NCBI GenBank assembly: GCA_007258455.2
Contig: VDFB02047230.1
Span: 156,097,413-156,161,412, forward strand
Direction of reading: 5' to 3'
Source: Sequoia sempervirens
Lineage: Eukaryota; Streptophyta; Pinopsida; Cupressales; Cupressaceae
Length of the DNA stretch: 64,000 bases
The position numbers and the translations under genes were made by a program. Shown in pieces: positions 45,233-57,289 of the stretch (its first letter is position 1; the number at the start of each line of letters is the position of its first letter). The notes beneath the pieces are model-generated. The model was not told where the DNA came from. It made no database searches and saw nothing but the letters and a program-made list of their open reading frames with translations.

Positions 45233-46182
45233 TCAACAGATGACTTAGAGTCCGGTGAAGGTATTCGAGGCCATAAATCAACATCATCAAAGATGCCAAT
45301 GGTCAAATGGATACGACTTCTTATATTTATTAAACAAATAGCAAATTTCAAAGCTTTGTATACATATAGAAATATAATACTTAATGCAATTATTCTTTCT
45401 GAACTCAAGGTCGCTCTATGGCGCAAGAGTAGAGTATACTTGAATATTTGTAGACTCATACTCAAACTCCTAAAGACTCTCTAAGACTCTAAGACAATTG
45501 ATGCTGATCTGTTTTAGGATCTATGACAATTGCTAATGAATGCTAAACTATCACAACGATTGATTCAAATGCTTAAAAAGATGAATATAAGGAATAACAT
45601 AATTTGAGAACGAGAAAGAGAAGACAAGATAGCTGATTGATAACAGAGTTCGTCCGAGTGGACTACGTCTTCGGGTCCCTCTCCAACGGAGTGACCGATC
45701 CTTTAATTCAGCTCCAAGAAATCTTACAAAGCCTTCTTGATCAATGAGGAAATTGACAGTATCTTCTCTCCTTCAAGTACAAACACTTCAGCATAATCTC
45801 CCTATTGTCTGCACAAAGATTTTACACAATTTCCCTAAGTTCCCAAGAATTCTTCCAAATTCCTATTACCTCTCACAAGCCCAATCCACCCTTTTTATAC
45901 AAAAAAATTGCCCAATTTGGTTGATAACCAAATGATTTTCAAAATCTACCATATCCCCTTTACAAAGTAAAAATATTTGAAAATCCCCCCCATTTACATA
46001 TAAAAATCATAATTAATCTCCTACATATTATTTGAGCCCTTCAAAATTTGTATTCCCGGGCTTTACAAGATTTATTTTAATCTTTTACAACCATTAGGAT
46101 ATTTGTCCTTTGAAAATATAGAGGGTATTAGTTGAAATAAGGGGATAATTGGGTTTACGATGTCATCAAAATTAAACCAACC

Positions 46183-46280
46183 CCGCTACATACTCGTATC
46201 CATTCATTGGTGTAGTGGTAGCTTACCATTTTGGGGTCGACGAGGTCGGAGGTTCGACCCCCTCGGCTTTCTATTTTTCG
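46183..46280 (+). other. tRNA-like insertion present only in left LTR
   Basis: A-box-like TGGTGTAGTGGTAGC (46208-46222) and B-box-like GGTTCGACCC (46251-46260) are spaced as in a tRNA gene. The T-arm is imperfect and no full acceptor stem was found. The right LTR joins directly across this position. Confidence 0.6.
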
Positions 46281-46334
46281 ACCCAAATCTGAACAATTTG
46301 TTATCAAAACAAACAGGGCTCCATAAGAGGTAAA

Positions 46335-46412
46335 GCGCATGATGCGCGGCTCATTGGTGAGGCGTGTGTTTAGGAGTTGAGTGGTGGGGAGTTCGAATCT
46401 CCCCACCTATTT
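46335..46412 (+). other. tRNA-like sequence in left LTR
   Basis: GGCTCATTGGTGAGGCG resembles an A box. GGGGAGTTCGAATCTCCCC (from about 46386) is a perfect T-arm-like hairpin with a B-box core. Counterpart at 52838-52912. Probably a tRNA-derived segment that is a constitutive part of this LTR family, not a working tRNA gene. Confidence 0.6.
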
Positions 46413-47046
46413 TTGATAGTCTCGCCTTCTAACCGCCGGAGGGGAGAGAGGATGATGGGGTGCCATGTGGCACCCTGTGATAGGGCCACATGGCGCCCTC
46501 TGATTCGCTGAGACTGCCACCTCAGTTGCATAGTCAGCACACCATCTTGCCACGTGTCATGCTCAGATGGGTCCTCGGTGTATGGCCTGTACGGACGCCC
46601 ACGTCACCTGCACAGTTAGCTGCCATGTGTCAACATCTGGTTGGGCCACATCATTTGCCGTACAGTACGGACTACCATGTTAGCATGCGGACGTCATCAT
46701 CCGTACAACTGGTCAACCATGGTACATGCAAACTTTGACTTGGCGTAACTCAGGCGTACAAGCTTGAAATTCGACAAAACGAATGCTGTTGGAAAGATCT
46801 CGACAAGCTCTTCGACTTGACGCTAGTTCCGTCGAATTCCGAGGTAGTGTTTTTTTTTTCCTTTTTGGATGGCCTCAGGTGCTTGTTTGACTCGTACCTT
46901 TGACTGGCCGTATCTTGGACGTATAGACTCCTTTTGAGCCCGTTCAAGTTGCATTGGACTCAGAATTTTAGGAACTTCGATTTGGTGACGATTATTGGAG
47001 CATATGGGACACTTCAATTTTTGACGTCGAGTATCCCTCTGGATTA

Positions 47047-47060
47047 GTCCTTCCCACTGG
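47047..47060 (-). other. polypurine tract next to 3' LTR
   Basis: CCAGTGGGAAGGAC read on the minus strand directly abuts the 3' LTR start, as expected for the plus-strand primer. Confidence 0.6.
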
Positions 47061-47087
47061 AGAGCTTTTGGACCTCTGCAAGCTTGA

Positions 47088-48072
47088 TTACCCGAAAAGC
47101 AAGTGAGGGTAAAGTTCCCTCACTTTACCAATCTCCATCCATTTTTCCTTGCTTGGATTCATCCCCTTCAGCCCCACTCTGAGGTACTCAACTGTGCCTC
47201 TTCGTGAAGTTCTGATTTTCCTGTCTAAGATGACATCCTCTGGCAATTCTGGCATGTACTCCGGTGAAAGATCATCAACTGATGGAACCTGAATGTCTGT
47301 GTCTTCATCCAGTATCATTGGAGGCTTGTACAACTTCAGATTCTCAACATTGACAACAAAATAGATGTGCATGTATGGAGGAAGACTAAGGCAGAAAGCG
47401 TTGGTTCCAATCTTTTCCAAGATTTCAAAGGGACCATATCGGATTGGCTTGAGCTTCCTTCCTTCACCTTGCATTCTTTCCTTGTTGATATGTAACCAAA
47501 CTCTGTCTCCAACTTGGAAATGGTGATCACTGCGATGCTTATCATGTCGAGCCTTGTATTTGGCTTGACTCTTCTCCAACTGTGCTTCCACTGTCTAATG
47601 AATTGCTTGGACTTTCTGGATGAACTTCAAAGCCTTCTTTGCATCCTGGCGTCCATCTTCAACATCATCTTTCCCAAAAGCAAAATCCATTGGTGTTTTA
47701 GGCACATAACTGAAGCAAGTCTCAAAAGGAGGCCTCTTTGTAGAAGAGTGTGCCGCATGGTTGTAAGCATGCTGCACATAATGAAGACTCTCATCCCACA
47801 ACTTGGGATGTTTGTTGCAGTAACCTTTGAGCAAATGCACAACTGTCCTGTTTACTACCTCTGTCTGTTCGTCGATCTGCGGATGGAAGGCTGTACTCTT
47901 CTTCAGTTTGGTGTCCATGAGTCCCCACAAAGCTGACCAAAATTCCCTTAGGAAGTGAGAATCTCGATCTGATACAATAGAAGTAGGTAACCCAAAATGA
48001 ACCCATACAAATTGAAAGTACATCTGAGTTGTCAGTTCAGTAGTGACCTGTTCTTTTACAAGGCATTAAGAT
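47088..48072 (-). pseudogene. chromovirus integrase C-terminal half with chromodomain-like tail
   Basis: 48023-47595 encodes integrase core (FGLPTSIVSDRDSHFLREFW with catalytic D; STAFHPQIDEQTEVVNRTV with the terminal E region). 47591-47088 encodes the GPY/F-type region (DRVWLHINKER, RYGPFEILEKIG, NLKLYKPP). The chromodomain-like end follows (VILDRKIRTSRRGTVEYLRVGLKGMNPSKEKWMEI). A break separates it from the upstream part near 48030-48072, and another lies at 47592. The chromodomain directs insertion to particular chromatin. The usual aromatic cage is only partly recognisable. Confidence 0.85.
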
Positions 48073-49805
48073 CACATTTTGCTGAACCGATCAACTACTA
48101 CAAACAAGTAATCATGTCCCTTCCTAGACATAGGTAACCCCTCGACAAAATCCATTGAAACACTTTCCCATGGATGGGATGGTACAGGTAGCGGTGTGTA
48201 CAACCCCAATTTCCTATTGCTAGGTTTACTTGTTGCACACATAACACAACCTTTAATATACTTAGTTACAGTTTCTTGCATACGAGGCCAGTAACAATAT
48301 TTCTGCAGCTGAGTGATTGTTTTTCTTACCCCAAAATGTCCTGCGATTAATGAGGTGTGTGCTTCTCTGATTACCTGTGCTTGTTCATCTTTTGGAATAC
48401 ATAACTTTCCCAAGTGATACAGTAGTTTATCCTGCACATAGTAATCTTTCTCTTCTACATGTTTGCCTGCAATTAGAGCTGAATAGATTTCCTTAAAGTC
48501 TTCATCGTTAGCATACTGTTCCTGAAAACTTTCATGTACCATGGAACTACCTTTAAGGATAATCAAAGCATTCATAACAGGAGGCCTAGACAACATATCT
48601 GCTACTTTGTTATGGGCACCTTTTTTATACGTAATCACCAAATGAAATTGTTGAAGAAAATCCATCCACCTAAAGTGCCTACTTTGTTGCAATTTAGATT
48701 GTGAATGCAAGTACTGAAGTGGTTGGTGATCAGTGTGGATTATAGTTTCTTTCCTCAGTAAGTAGTGTTTCCATTTTTTAACACTCTTTACTAATGAATA
48801 AAGTTCCTTATCATAAGTAGGATAGTTAATTACTGCACCTGAAAAGGTTTCAGAGTGATAGCAGATTGGTTTACCTCCTTGCATTAACACTGTTCCCATG
48901 GCAAATCCACTCGCATCTGTCTCGATCTCAAACGGTTGGTGTGAATCTGGTAAAGCCAGAACTGGTGCTGTACTCAACTTTTCCTTCAATGTGTTGAAGG
49001 CCTTCTGCTGTGGACCTCCCCACTGAAAAGTTGTCTTCGTACTGGTCAATGCGTGCAATGGTGATGCAATGTAGGAGAAGTTTGCAATGAACTTTCTCCA
49101 GTACTGGACTGCACCTAAGAAACTTCTGACTTTAGTGACTGTACTTGGCTTAGGCCATTTTACAATAACTTCGACCTTTGTAGGGTCTACTTTCAATTGA
49201 CCACCACCTACGACATAGCCTAAGTACACTAAGGATGTCTTAGCGAATTTGCATTTTGACATCTTTACAAAGAGTTTTTCTTTTCTCAATACATCAAAAA
49301 CTTTCTTTACATGACTTACATGATCTTCCCAAGTTCGACTGAATACAAGAATATCATCTAGATAGACTATGACAAAATTATCAATAAAAAGATGAAAGAC
49401 ATCATTCATGACTCTCATAAATGTAGTTGGTGCATTGCAAAGCCTGAAGGGCATGACCAACCACTCAAACAGTCCCTGTTTTGTCTTAAATGCAGTTTTC
49501 CAAATGTCATCTTCTGCAATTCTTATTTGATGATATCTGCTACGCAAGTCTAACTTAGAGAAATAAACTGCATGTTTCAATTGATCAAGTAAATCATCAA
49601 TTCGGGGAAGAGGATACCTATTCTTTACCGTTATCTTGTTCAGGGCTCGATAGTCGATGCACATTCGCCAAGACCCATCCTTCTTTGGAACCAACACAAT
49701 TGGAGAACCACAAGGAGATGTACTAGGACGGATGACTCCTTTTTCCACCAACCCTTGAACTTGCTTTTTGATTTCTTCATTCTGCAAAACTGATAAATGG
49801 TACAT
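48072..49805 (-). pseudogene. chromovirus RT, RNase H and integrase N-terminus
   Basis: A 577-codon open frame. RT fingers KKDGSWRMCIDYRALNKITVKNRYPLPRIDDLLDQL, catalytic FSKLDLRSRYHQIRI and VIVYLDDILVFSR. The thumb has VRSFLGAVQYWRKFI. RNase H has IETDASGFAMGTVLMQ, the E in NYPTYDKELYSLV, HTDHQPLQYL and GAHNKVADMLSR. The integrase zinc finger has HTSLIAGHFGVRKTITQLQKYCYWPRM and CVMCATSKP, then the first catalytic D in SMDFVEGLP. RT catalytic residues are intact, so the element is relatively young, but the frame ends in a stop after DRFSKM. The upstream part of the polyprotein overlaps in another frame (49640-50197). Confidence 0.92.
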
Positions 49806-50425
49806 GCGATGTTTGGAAGAGGCACATCCTGCTGTAAATGGATTTCATGTTGTATCTCTCTCTTAGGTGGCAACCCCTTTGGTTCTTGAAATAAGTCATC
49901 ATAAGTAGAAACTATTTTGACCATCTCAGTTTTACGCTTTGGATCACACCCCTTAAATGCTTCAGCTTTTTCATCCTCTTTGGGTTTTACAAGCATTAAA
50001 ACAAAGTTCTTACTAGAATTGACCAACCTTTTCATCTGACCAGCATTGACTAGTGCAAGATTAGTCTTAACTTTGTGTGCACGTACAATGTATTCTATCC
50101 CATCCTTAAAAAGATGATACTTATTCTCCCCCCTATAAAAGATTGCTTTTCTGTCATACAGATAAGGACTTCCTAACACAAGCCCACAAATATCCAAAGG
50201 AACAACATCTACCTCTACCTATCAACAAAGTTTGTAGTGATAGCAAATTTCAATTTACATTGTTTTGTTACTTGTAGTTGAGCATCATTGCAAACCCATC
50301 CAAGCTGATATGGCTTTGGATGAGGTGTTGAAGTTAAATTAAGTTTCTTTACCACCTCTTCAGACATTAAGTTGACTTGAGAACCCGTATCAAATAGTGT
50401 GTCAATCTTAGTGTGCTTGGTTACA
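49806..50425 (-). pseudogene. chromovirus protease and RT linker
   Basis: The frame contains IDTLFDTGSQVNLMSEEVVKKL, with the D-T-G-S aspartic protease active site, near 50360-50405. VDVVPLDICGLVLGSPYLYDRKAIFYRG follows, and then a linker leading to RT (VSTYDDLFQEPKGLPPKREIQHEI). Stops near 50220 and 50428 and a frame change near 49790 break it. Confidence 0.8.
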
Positions 50426-50427
50426 AC

Positions 50428-51666
50428 TCAAATATGAAACAATTCATTTCGTTGTTTATCAACTTTAGGAGGAGTAGATACTTTACTTGTACTTGCATTT
50501 GCATTAGAAACATTTTCATTAGAAGAGAGAATTAGGCCTTTCCCTTTACCTTGGACCCCAACAGTAACAATCTGTGTTTCATCTCTAGAGTCGGATCCAA
50601 GATCTTGTTGAATCACTGCAGTAGTCTTTTGCTTGCCTTTATTGCCTCCATATCTTTTCGGCTTTAATTCGGGATGCAACTTCTAACACTTTGAATCATC
50701 ATGCCCCTCTTTCTTGCAATGGGAGCATGTGGGCTTATCACCCTCCTTCTTAACTGTAGCTGTCTTCTTCCCTTTGCCTTGATCTTTGTCTTTTTCTTTA
50801 CCCTTAGACTTCCCCTCAAACTTAGATGGTTTCTTCCAAAAATTATCACTGAAAGTGTTCTTACCCCTTGACTCTAAATGAGTAGCTTGGACTGACACTT
50901 CATCCAAATTATTAGGACTCAACATTAGAATAGTATGTCTTAGGGAAGAATGCAAACCACCTATGTACTTAAGTAATGTATTCTGAGTATACAATGGAAC
51001 ATTTAAAGCAATAGGCCGTTTTCTAAACTCATGGGTGTAATCTTGGACAGACTGACCCTTACCTTGCCTAAAGGTTTGCCAATTCATTGTTAATTGTTGC
51101 ATATAACCTAAAGGATAAAACTATTTTTTAAGGGCAACAACAAATTCCATCCAAGTCATATTAACCTTACCATGGCGAGCAATTTCCTCCCGATTCCTAC
51201 TCTCCCACCAGGTGAGAGCTGTACCTCCCAACCAGAGAGTGGCTAACTGGATCATAGAAGCATCTTTTGCTAGGCCTTGAATCCTACAATACACTTCTAC
51301 CTGTTGGATCCAATCATCTAACTTTTTGGCATTTAACTCCCCATAGTACTTAGGCAATTCAAAGTTGACATCTAGTTTAATAATAGGCTTAGACTTGCTC
51401 TTGAAAGGATTAACAGTAGCAGAAGAAGAGGAAGAAGAAGGGGAAGATGGAGAAGAAGGGGAAGATGGAGATGGAGCTTTTGGAGCTTTTCCTTCTTTGT
51501 CCTTTCGATCTTCCTTCTTTTCTCACTTCGAAGAATCTCCCTTTTTGCGTTTCTTCTTGTCTGCATAAAGCTCTTCCACCATTGCCTTCATGTCAAGAAA
51601 GGCTCGCTAAAAAGACTTCTCATCAAACTCAGGCTCAGTACTTTTCCCAGCTTCAGTTTCTTCCAT
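50428..51666 (-). pseudogene. chromovirus gag
   Basis: The likely start is at 51666 (MEETEAGKS), followed by a stop near 51610 and a serine/proline low-complexity stretch (51400-51480). The capsid domain has PKYYGELNAKKLDDWIQQVEVYC, LATLWLGGTALTWW, TFRQGKGQSVQDYTHEFRKR and LLKYIGGLHSSLRHTI. A lysine-rich linker leads to one zinc knuckle, CSHCKKEGHDDSKC (CX2CX4HX4C). The frame is broken at 51120 and 50680. Confidence 0.88.
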
Positions 51667-51780
51667 TGTTGGCAAAGTCTTTCGTTTGCCGATCTCAAGA
51701 TTGTATTCTTCTAGCTCGCCTTCACCTCGCTATTTCCTGGAACGTGTTAGCATCCAATTCCACAATACTAGTCACACAAA

Positions 51781-51792
51781 TCTCTGATACCA
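51781..51792 (-). other. primer-binding site (initiator Met-tRNA type)
   Basis: The minus strand reads TGGTATCAGAGA, beginning nine bases after the 5' LTR. This matches the common plant primer site complementary to the 3' end of initiator tRNA-Met and fixes the element orientation. Confidence 0.9.
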
Positions 51793-51946
51793 AACTTAAT
51801 CTGTTTTAGGATCTATGGCAATTGCTAATGAATGCTAAACTATTACAACGACTGATTCGAGTTTTTCAAATGAAATTAACATAATTGATTTGTTTAATAT
51901 CAAATGGTTAAAATGATGAATATAAGGAATAACATAATTTGAGAAT

Positions 51947-52348
51947 GAGAAAGAGAAGACAAGACAACCGATTGATAATGGAGTTCGTCCGAGTGGACTA
52001 CGTCTCCGGGTCCCTCTCCAACGGAGTGACCGATCCTTTAATTCAGCTCCAAGAAATCTTACAAAGCCTTCTCAATCAACGAGAAAGAGAAGACAAGACA
52101 ACCGATTGATAACGGAGTTCGTCTGAGTGGACTATGTCTCCATGTCCCTCTCCAACAGAGTGACTGATCCTTTAATTCAGCTCCAAGAAATCTTACAAAG
52201 CTTTCTCGATCAACAAGAAAGAGAAGACAAGACAACCAATTGATAACGGAGTTCATCCGAGTGGACTATGTCTCCGGGTCCCTCTCCAACAGAGTGACCG
52301 ATCCTTTAATTCAGCTCCAAGAAATCTTACAAAGCCTTCTCGATCAAC
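51947..52348. repeat. 134-bp unit, three tandem copies
   Basis: Units at 51947, 52081 and 52215 start (G/A)AGAAAGAGAAGACAAGACA and include GGGTCCCTCTCCAAC. The left LTR has a single equivalent at about 45609-45745. Confidence 0.92.
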
Positions 52349-52837
52349 GAGGAAATTGACAATATCATCTCTCCTTCAAGTACAAACACTTCGGCATAAT
52401 CTCCCTATTGTCTGCACAGAGATTTTACACAATTTCCCTAAGTTCCCAAGAATTCTCCCAAATTCCTATTACCTCTCACAAGTCCAATCCACCCTTTTTA
52501 TACAAAAAGTTTGCCCAATTTGGTTGATAACCAAATGATTTTCAAAATCTACCATATCCCCTTTACAAAGTAAAAATATTTGAAAATCCCCCCCATTTAC
52601 ATATAAAAATCATAATTAATCTCCTACATATTATTTGAGCCCTTCAAAATTTGAATTCCCGAGCTTTACAAGAGTTATTTTAATCTTTTACAACCATTAG
52701 GATATTTGTCCTTTCAAAATATAGAGGGTACTAGTTGAAATAAGGGGATAATTGGGTTTACGATGTCATCAAAATTAAACCAACCACCCAAATTTGAACA
52801 GTTTGTTATCAAAACAAACAGGGCTCCATAAGAGGTA

Positions 52838-52912
52838 AAGCGCATGATGCGCGACTCATTGGTGAGGCATGTGTTTAGGAGTTGAGTGGTGGGGAGTTCG
52901 AATCTCCCCACC
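52838..52912 (+). other. tRNA-like sequence in right LTR
   Basis: Counterpart of 46335-46412 with the same B-box hairpin (GGGGAGTTCGAATCTCCCC, from about 52890). Confidence 0.6.
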
Positions 52913-53539
52913 TATTTTTGATAGACCCACTTTCCAACCGCCGCAGGGGAGAGAGGATGACGGGGTGCCACGTGGCACCCTGTGATAGGGCCATGTGGTG
53001 CCCTCTGATTTGTCGAGATCGCCACCTCAGTTGCACAGTCAGTAAATCGTCTTGCCACGTGTCATGCTCAAATGGGTCCTCCTCGGCGTACGGCCTGTAT
53101 GGACATCCATGTCACCTGCATAGTTAGCTGCCACGTGTCAACATCTGGTTGGGCCACATCATCTGCCGTACAGTACGGACTGCCATGTCAGCATGTTGAC
53201 GTCATCGTCTGTACAATTGGTCAACCATGGTAGATGCAAACTTTGACTTGGCGTAACTCGGGCGTACGATCTCGAAATTCGACGAAATGAACGACGTTGG
53301 AAAGGTCTCGATGAGCTCTTCGACTTGACGCCGGTTCCGTCGAATTCTGAGACAATGTTTTTTTCGCCTTTCTGGATATTTGACTCGTACCTTTGACTGG
53401 CCGTATCTTGGACGTACGGACTCCTTTTGAGCCTGTTCAAGTTGCATTGGACTAAAAATTTCGGGCACTTCGATCTAGCGAGGATTACTGGAGCATATGG
53501 GACACTTCAATTTTTGATGTCGAGTATCCCCCTGGATCA

Positions 53540-56500
53540 AATGCCAAGACTAGATCAACTACTCGATGCCCAAATGGGTATGAGAATGGCTTATTTATAG
53601 CCTTATAATGACCTAGAGGTCTGGTTACACCCAATATTACTTGTACTAACAGGTAATTTTATGAACCATACTTTAATGACACTTGTCCTACTTATTTAAA
53701 GCAAAGGAGGAATATCGTACAATAGTGGGTTGAGGCAGGGCATGTCTTGGACCTGGGGATCACCCTGGTACATTTGAGATGTACTGGGACCGAATGACCA
53801 AGCCCAGGGATGCTCCTAAGGCAATAGGAATAACCTGGGTGAATCGGGGAGGGCCCTCAGAAACTAGGGAATTTAAAAAACCAAATTTTTTAATTAAAAA
53901 CACATAAGTTTTAAAAGAAAACGAAACCACACTAGGTAACTCTAAAAGTGCATTGTTCTGAAGAATTTGGAGCTTGATTAAAAATTGTAAAATTATGAAA
54001 AACAACATGTGCCATGAAGGTCCCTATGGCTTGAAAGGCCTTAATTTGGGCTTGATGGCGGGGCACCCTAAATCATGACAAGGAACACACCCTGTGTGCT
54101 GCCTCCAGACCTCTCAAGGGGTGCTGCCCTTCAATCCTACTGGGGGCTGTTGATGCCAGACCCCACCTGCATTGGTTTTAAAAAGCAAAAAATAAAAGTT
54201 GTTTTGGGCTGTGCTAGATGGAAAAGCAGCATTTTTCTCTTAAATTTTTGTCTGATTAAGTCCTAAGTGATTGAATTCCATTTGTACATTTTGTTTTCTA
54301 AGTCAATCCCAATTCTAGGTAATACTACTATGAAATAAAAACATTTTGACTTGTCTTTAACAATTATTATCTGACAAGTGACATTACATTATCAATACAA
54401 TATATATACACACACACACAAACCTGAACTGGCAACATAGATATGCACCAACAGTTTATCAACACTCACCTCATAGTTAGCTAGCTCAAAAATTTCCTCT
54501 ATTCTTTCTCTATATATATACCCAAACCTGAACTGGCAATATAGTTATGTAATATGCACCAACAGTTAGCTAACACTCACCTCATGGTTAACTAGCTCAA
54601 ATCTCTCCTCTATTCCATCTCCTACATGAACCTATTTGCTACAGCACAATGTGAATTAGCACAAAAGGAAAAGGAACAGTCTACTTAAAATAACAAGTCT
54701 ATGATCAAGTTTGAAGGGGTAAATAGCCAAAAACACACTAGAAATCATGATTCATAATCTCCTCAAAAGGGAGAAAAAACTTTGCATTAGCAAAATTCAA
54801 GACCAAGTTGGAAAAGTAAGGACTAAAATGCAACAGCAATGGGTACTTTCACTTTTGAGAGTCTACGCCATTAGAACTATTCACATCTCTCAAAGACTGA
54901 TGCAGAGCATCTACACAATTCCACAAACTTCAAGGGTACTTCTGACCCTAATCCCAAATTGAGAAGATCAACAAAACTTTCAACCAAGATTCACTTAAAC
55001 TTTCAACCAAAATCCACAACTTTGTAACTTTTTTCACTTTGCTAAAAGGCACCAAATTACCGAATTAGGTTACCAACTCACCACAAACCCTAAAAACACC
55101 TTGAACATCATTATCTTGACTGGTTCAAAACAAAAACACCATTGGAAAACTCTGAATCACTCAACTCATCAAACATTCACACCAAGACACCAATTTGCAC
55201 CTTGTTTCCACATTGCTACAAAGCACTAAAACAACAAATCTTGACTCTTTACCAGGCCTAAATTCTTCTTAACCATCATCATTTTAACAGGAACAAAGCA
55301 ATATCACCTTTTCATAACACAATTTCATCAGTTTCACAACTTATTGCACTCATGCCATCCATTTCTTGTAGTAGGCCATAAACACTAAACAGGGTATATT
55401 TCTTGAGCCACATTGAATCTTCAGAAACTAAACACATATTTAGAAAGCCATTTCAGCCTATTGTAACATATCACAAACTCAGATACTACTGTTTTGGAAA
55501 GAATATCTGAAAACATGACTGTACCGCAGCCATTAAGCCCCAATTAGGCCAAAAATACAAAGCAAGTACCATTAAATCAACTTCAAAACACCAAATAACC
55601 CTGGACAGCATCATAACAGGTTTCAAAACTTCCAAATCATCCACTTTTAGAGATTGAAAGACTCAATATTGCACCAAATAACAAAACCCTCATTTTGGGT
55701 GACTTTAAGCCAAGTATAGCAGGGGTTTATTGAAAATTAACTTTCCAAACCTCAAACCTCCTTGTAAATGCTTCAACCATGCTTGAATAAGTCTGCACCA
55801 ACTATACAAACTGTCTCCCAACCTTCTTGAATGCACCTTCCACATATACTAACTTGAAGCCATCCATTTTCATGGAAAACTCTGTATTTTCCTGTAAGGG
55901 CAGCAACCAAACTCTGTACTCTTGCCTTCCCCTGCACCTGCCATCACACACAACACTTAATACATCCTACTTTAACCTACTCCACCGAACTCAATGCCTA
56001 AGTTGGTGGAGTAGTCATTAAATCCTAACTAGATTCTCAAAACCTCTATTTTGAGGGTTTTAACTGTTATTTGTAAAAATGCCCTAAAGACTCCAAAACT
56101 TGATGAAAACTCTTTAAATCTTCTCCAAAGGAATGCTAACACCTAATACTATGTGAACAAATCAAGAATTTAGCCTATGAGGTGCTGTACAGTCCGTACA
56201 AGGACTGAATCAAGAAAATAAAACGCTGCAAATACAGAAACAGGGTACTTTATTTAGTAAATAGTTTCAAGAATACAATCTCTCCTTTTGTCTCACCCTT
56301 ACAATGCTCTATATAGAGGTTTACATCAGTTAGAATACCCTGCCTTTTCATCTTCAACCGACTAACAACCTTCCAACCAACATGACCGTTCATCTTCCTC
56401 TTGCATTTTTGCAATTTCTTGCAATTTTGCACTCTTACATCTTTTGCAACTTTTGTCATTTTTGCAAACTTACATTCTTGACCTCCTAGAAACCTATTAA

Positions 56501-56949
56501 AGACTCGATTACATTTGAATGGGCCCTCAAATGGCCATTTTACATGTTTTCATGGTGAAAATACAAATTTCATAAAATTGCTTATTGGAGGCATACATTG
56601 CTCAAGGTGCTCCTGCACCAAAGACTCAAACTGTATAGAATTTCATGCTGTATCAAATGGTTAAATTCCAGAATCACTTCCACCTTAAACACATTAAATT
56701 CATTTCCCCAAGTTATATAAATCTAAGCTCAAATCCCCCTAATGAAGTTGCATTAAAATTTTGGTTACATGGAAAGGATGAATATATTCTCCAACAAAAA
56801 GATGAAGTTTTATTTCTTGCACATTAGATCTCTTGGCAGGGCTTGAAATTGCCAGATATGGCAGTTTCTATCCTTGTCATTATTCCCTTAGATGAATCAT
56901 TGCCTCTAGTGTTTCCTTACTGTGAATTTGATTATCATTATACTGTAAA
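53540..56949. other. unassigned DNA with a short tandem duplication
   Basis: No convincing gene. A ~104-bp segment beginning ACCTGAACTGGCAA is duplicated (54422 and 54526), next to a short CA/TA microsatellite (54400-54420). ORFs at 54747, 55827 and 56250 show no family resemblance. Confidence 0.45.
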
Positions 56950-57239
56950 ACTTGAGTGGCCCTAATGGTGAAGCCTTGTGTATTGCATAGAGGAGGAATA
57001 GGTTCAAATCTAGAGAGTGCTAAGGTATTTAGGTTTAGTTCTAACAACATACAAGGTAAATGGAAAAATAATCCTCTTGTAGGCTTCTATAATTGGAGTC
57101 TCCTTCACGAATTTGGTGTCTCCCCTGGAAGTGACCCAGAAAACTAACTGGAGTCTCATACACCAATTTGGTGTCTCCCCTGGAAGTGACCTAGAAAACT
57201 AACTTCACCTTAAGAAGTAAGATTACTTTTCCTTTTTTT
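56950..57239 (+). mobile_element. candidate tRNA-derived SINE
   Basis: A-box-like TGGCCCTAATGGTGAAG (56957-56973) and B-box-like GGTTCAAATCT (57001-57011) are spaced as in a polymerase III promoter. A non-coding body follows with a ~57-bp internal duplication (57092-57148, 57149-57204), and it ends in a T-rich run (57227-57239). Target duplication not established. Confidence 0.45.
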
Positions 57240-57289
57240 GTTATCCTCTATGCATATTCCCATGATTAGATCTCATCTCTTAACTCTAC

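Larger units (their letters stand above)
45510..47046 (-). repeat. chromovirus 3' LTR (left copy)
   Basis: 1537 bp. It carries one copy of the 134-bp unit that is triplicated in the other LTR, and a ~100-bp segment with a tRNA-like sequence (46183-46280) that the other LTR lacks. The many small minus-strand ORFs here are spurious. Confidence 0.88.
45510..53539 (-). mobile_element. Ty3 chromovirus-type LTR retrotransposon
   Basis: LTRs at 45510-47046 and 51802-53539 flank minus-strand gag, protease, RT, RNase H, integrase and a chromodomain-like C-terminus. The primer-binding site is TGGTATCAGAGA (initiator Met-tRNA type), and a purine-rich tract lies next to the 3' LTR. LTR start on the minus strand is TGATCCAG in the right copy, mutated to TAATCCAG in the left. 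I could not find a matching target duplication (TGATC on one side, AAATG on the other). Confidence 0.92.
51802..53539 (-). repeat. chromovirus 5' LTR (right copy)
   Basis: 1738 bp. It is longer than the left copy because a 134-bp unit is triplicated (51947-52348), although it lacks the ~100-bp tRNA-like insertion. TG/CA-type ends are preserved (TGATCCAG start on the minus strand). Confidence 0.88.

Noticed and set aside
46155..46406. 83-codon minus-strand ORF (MGRFELPTTQLLNT...)
   Set aside because: This is the translation of tRNA-like sequence within the LTR, a well-known type of spurious protein prediction; the partner ORF at 52714-52911 is the same case.
47514..47936. 140-codon + strand ORF
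   Set aside because: Antisense to chromovirus integrase.
51365..51568. Glutamate/glycine-rich + strand ORF
   Set aside because: Antisense to the serine/proline low-complexity stretch of the chromovirus gag.
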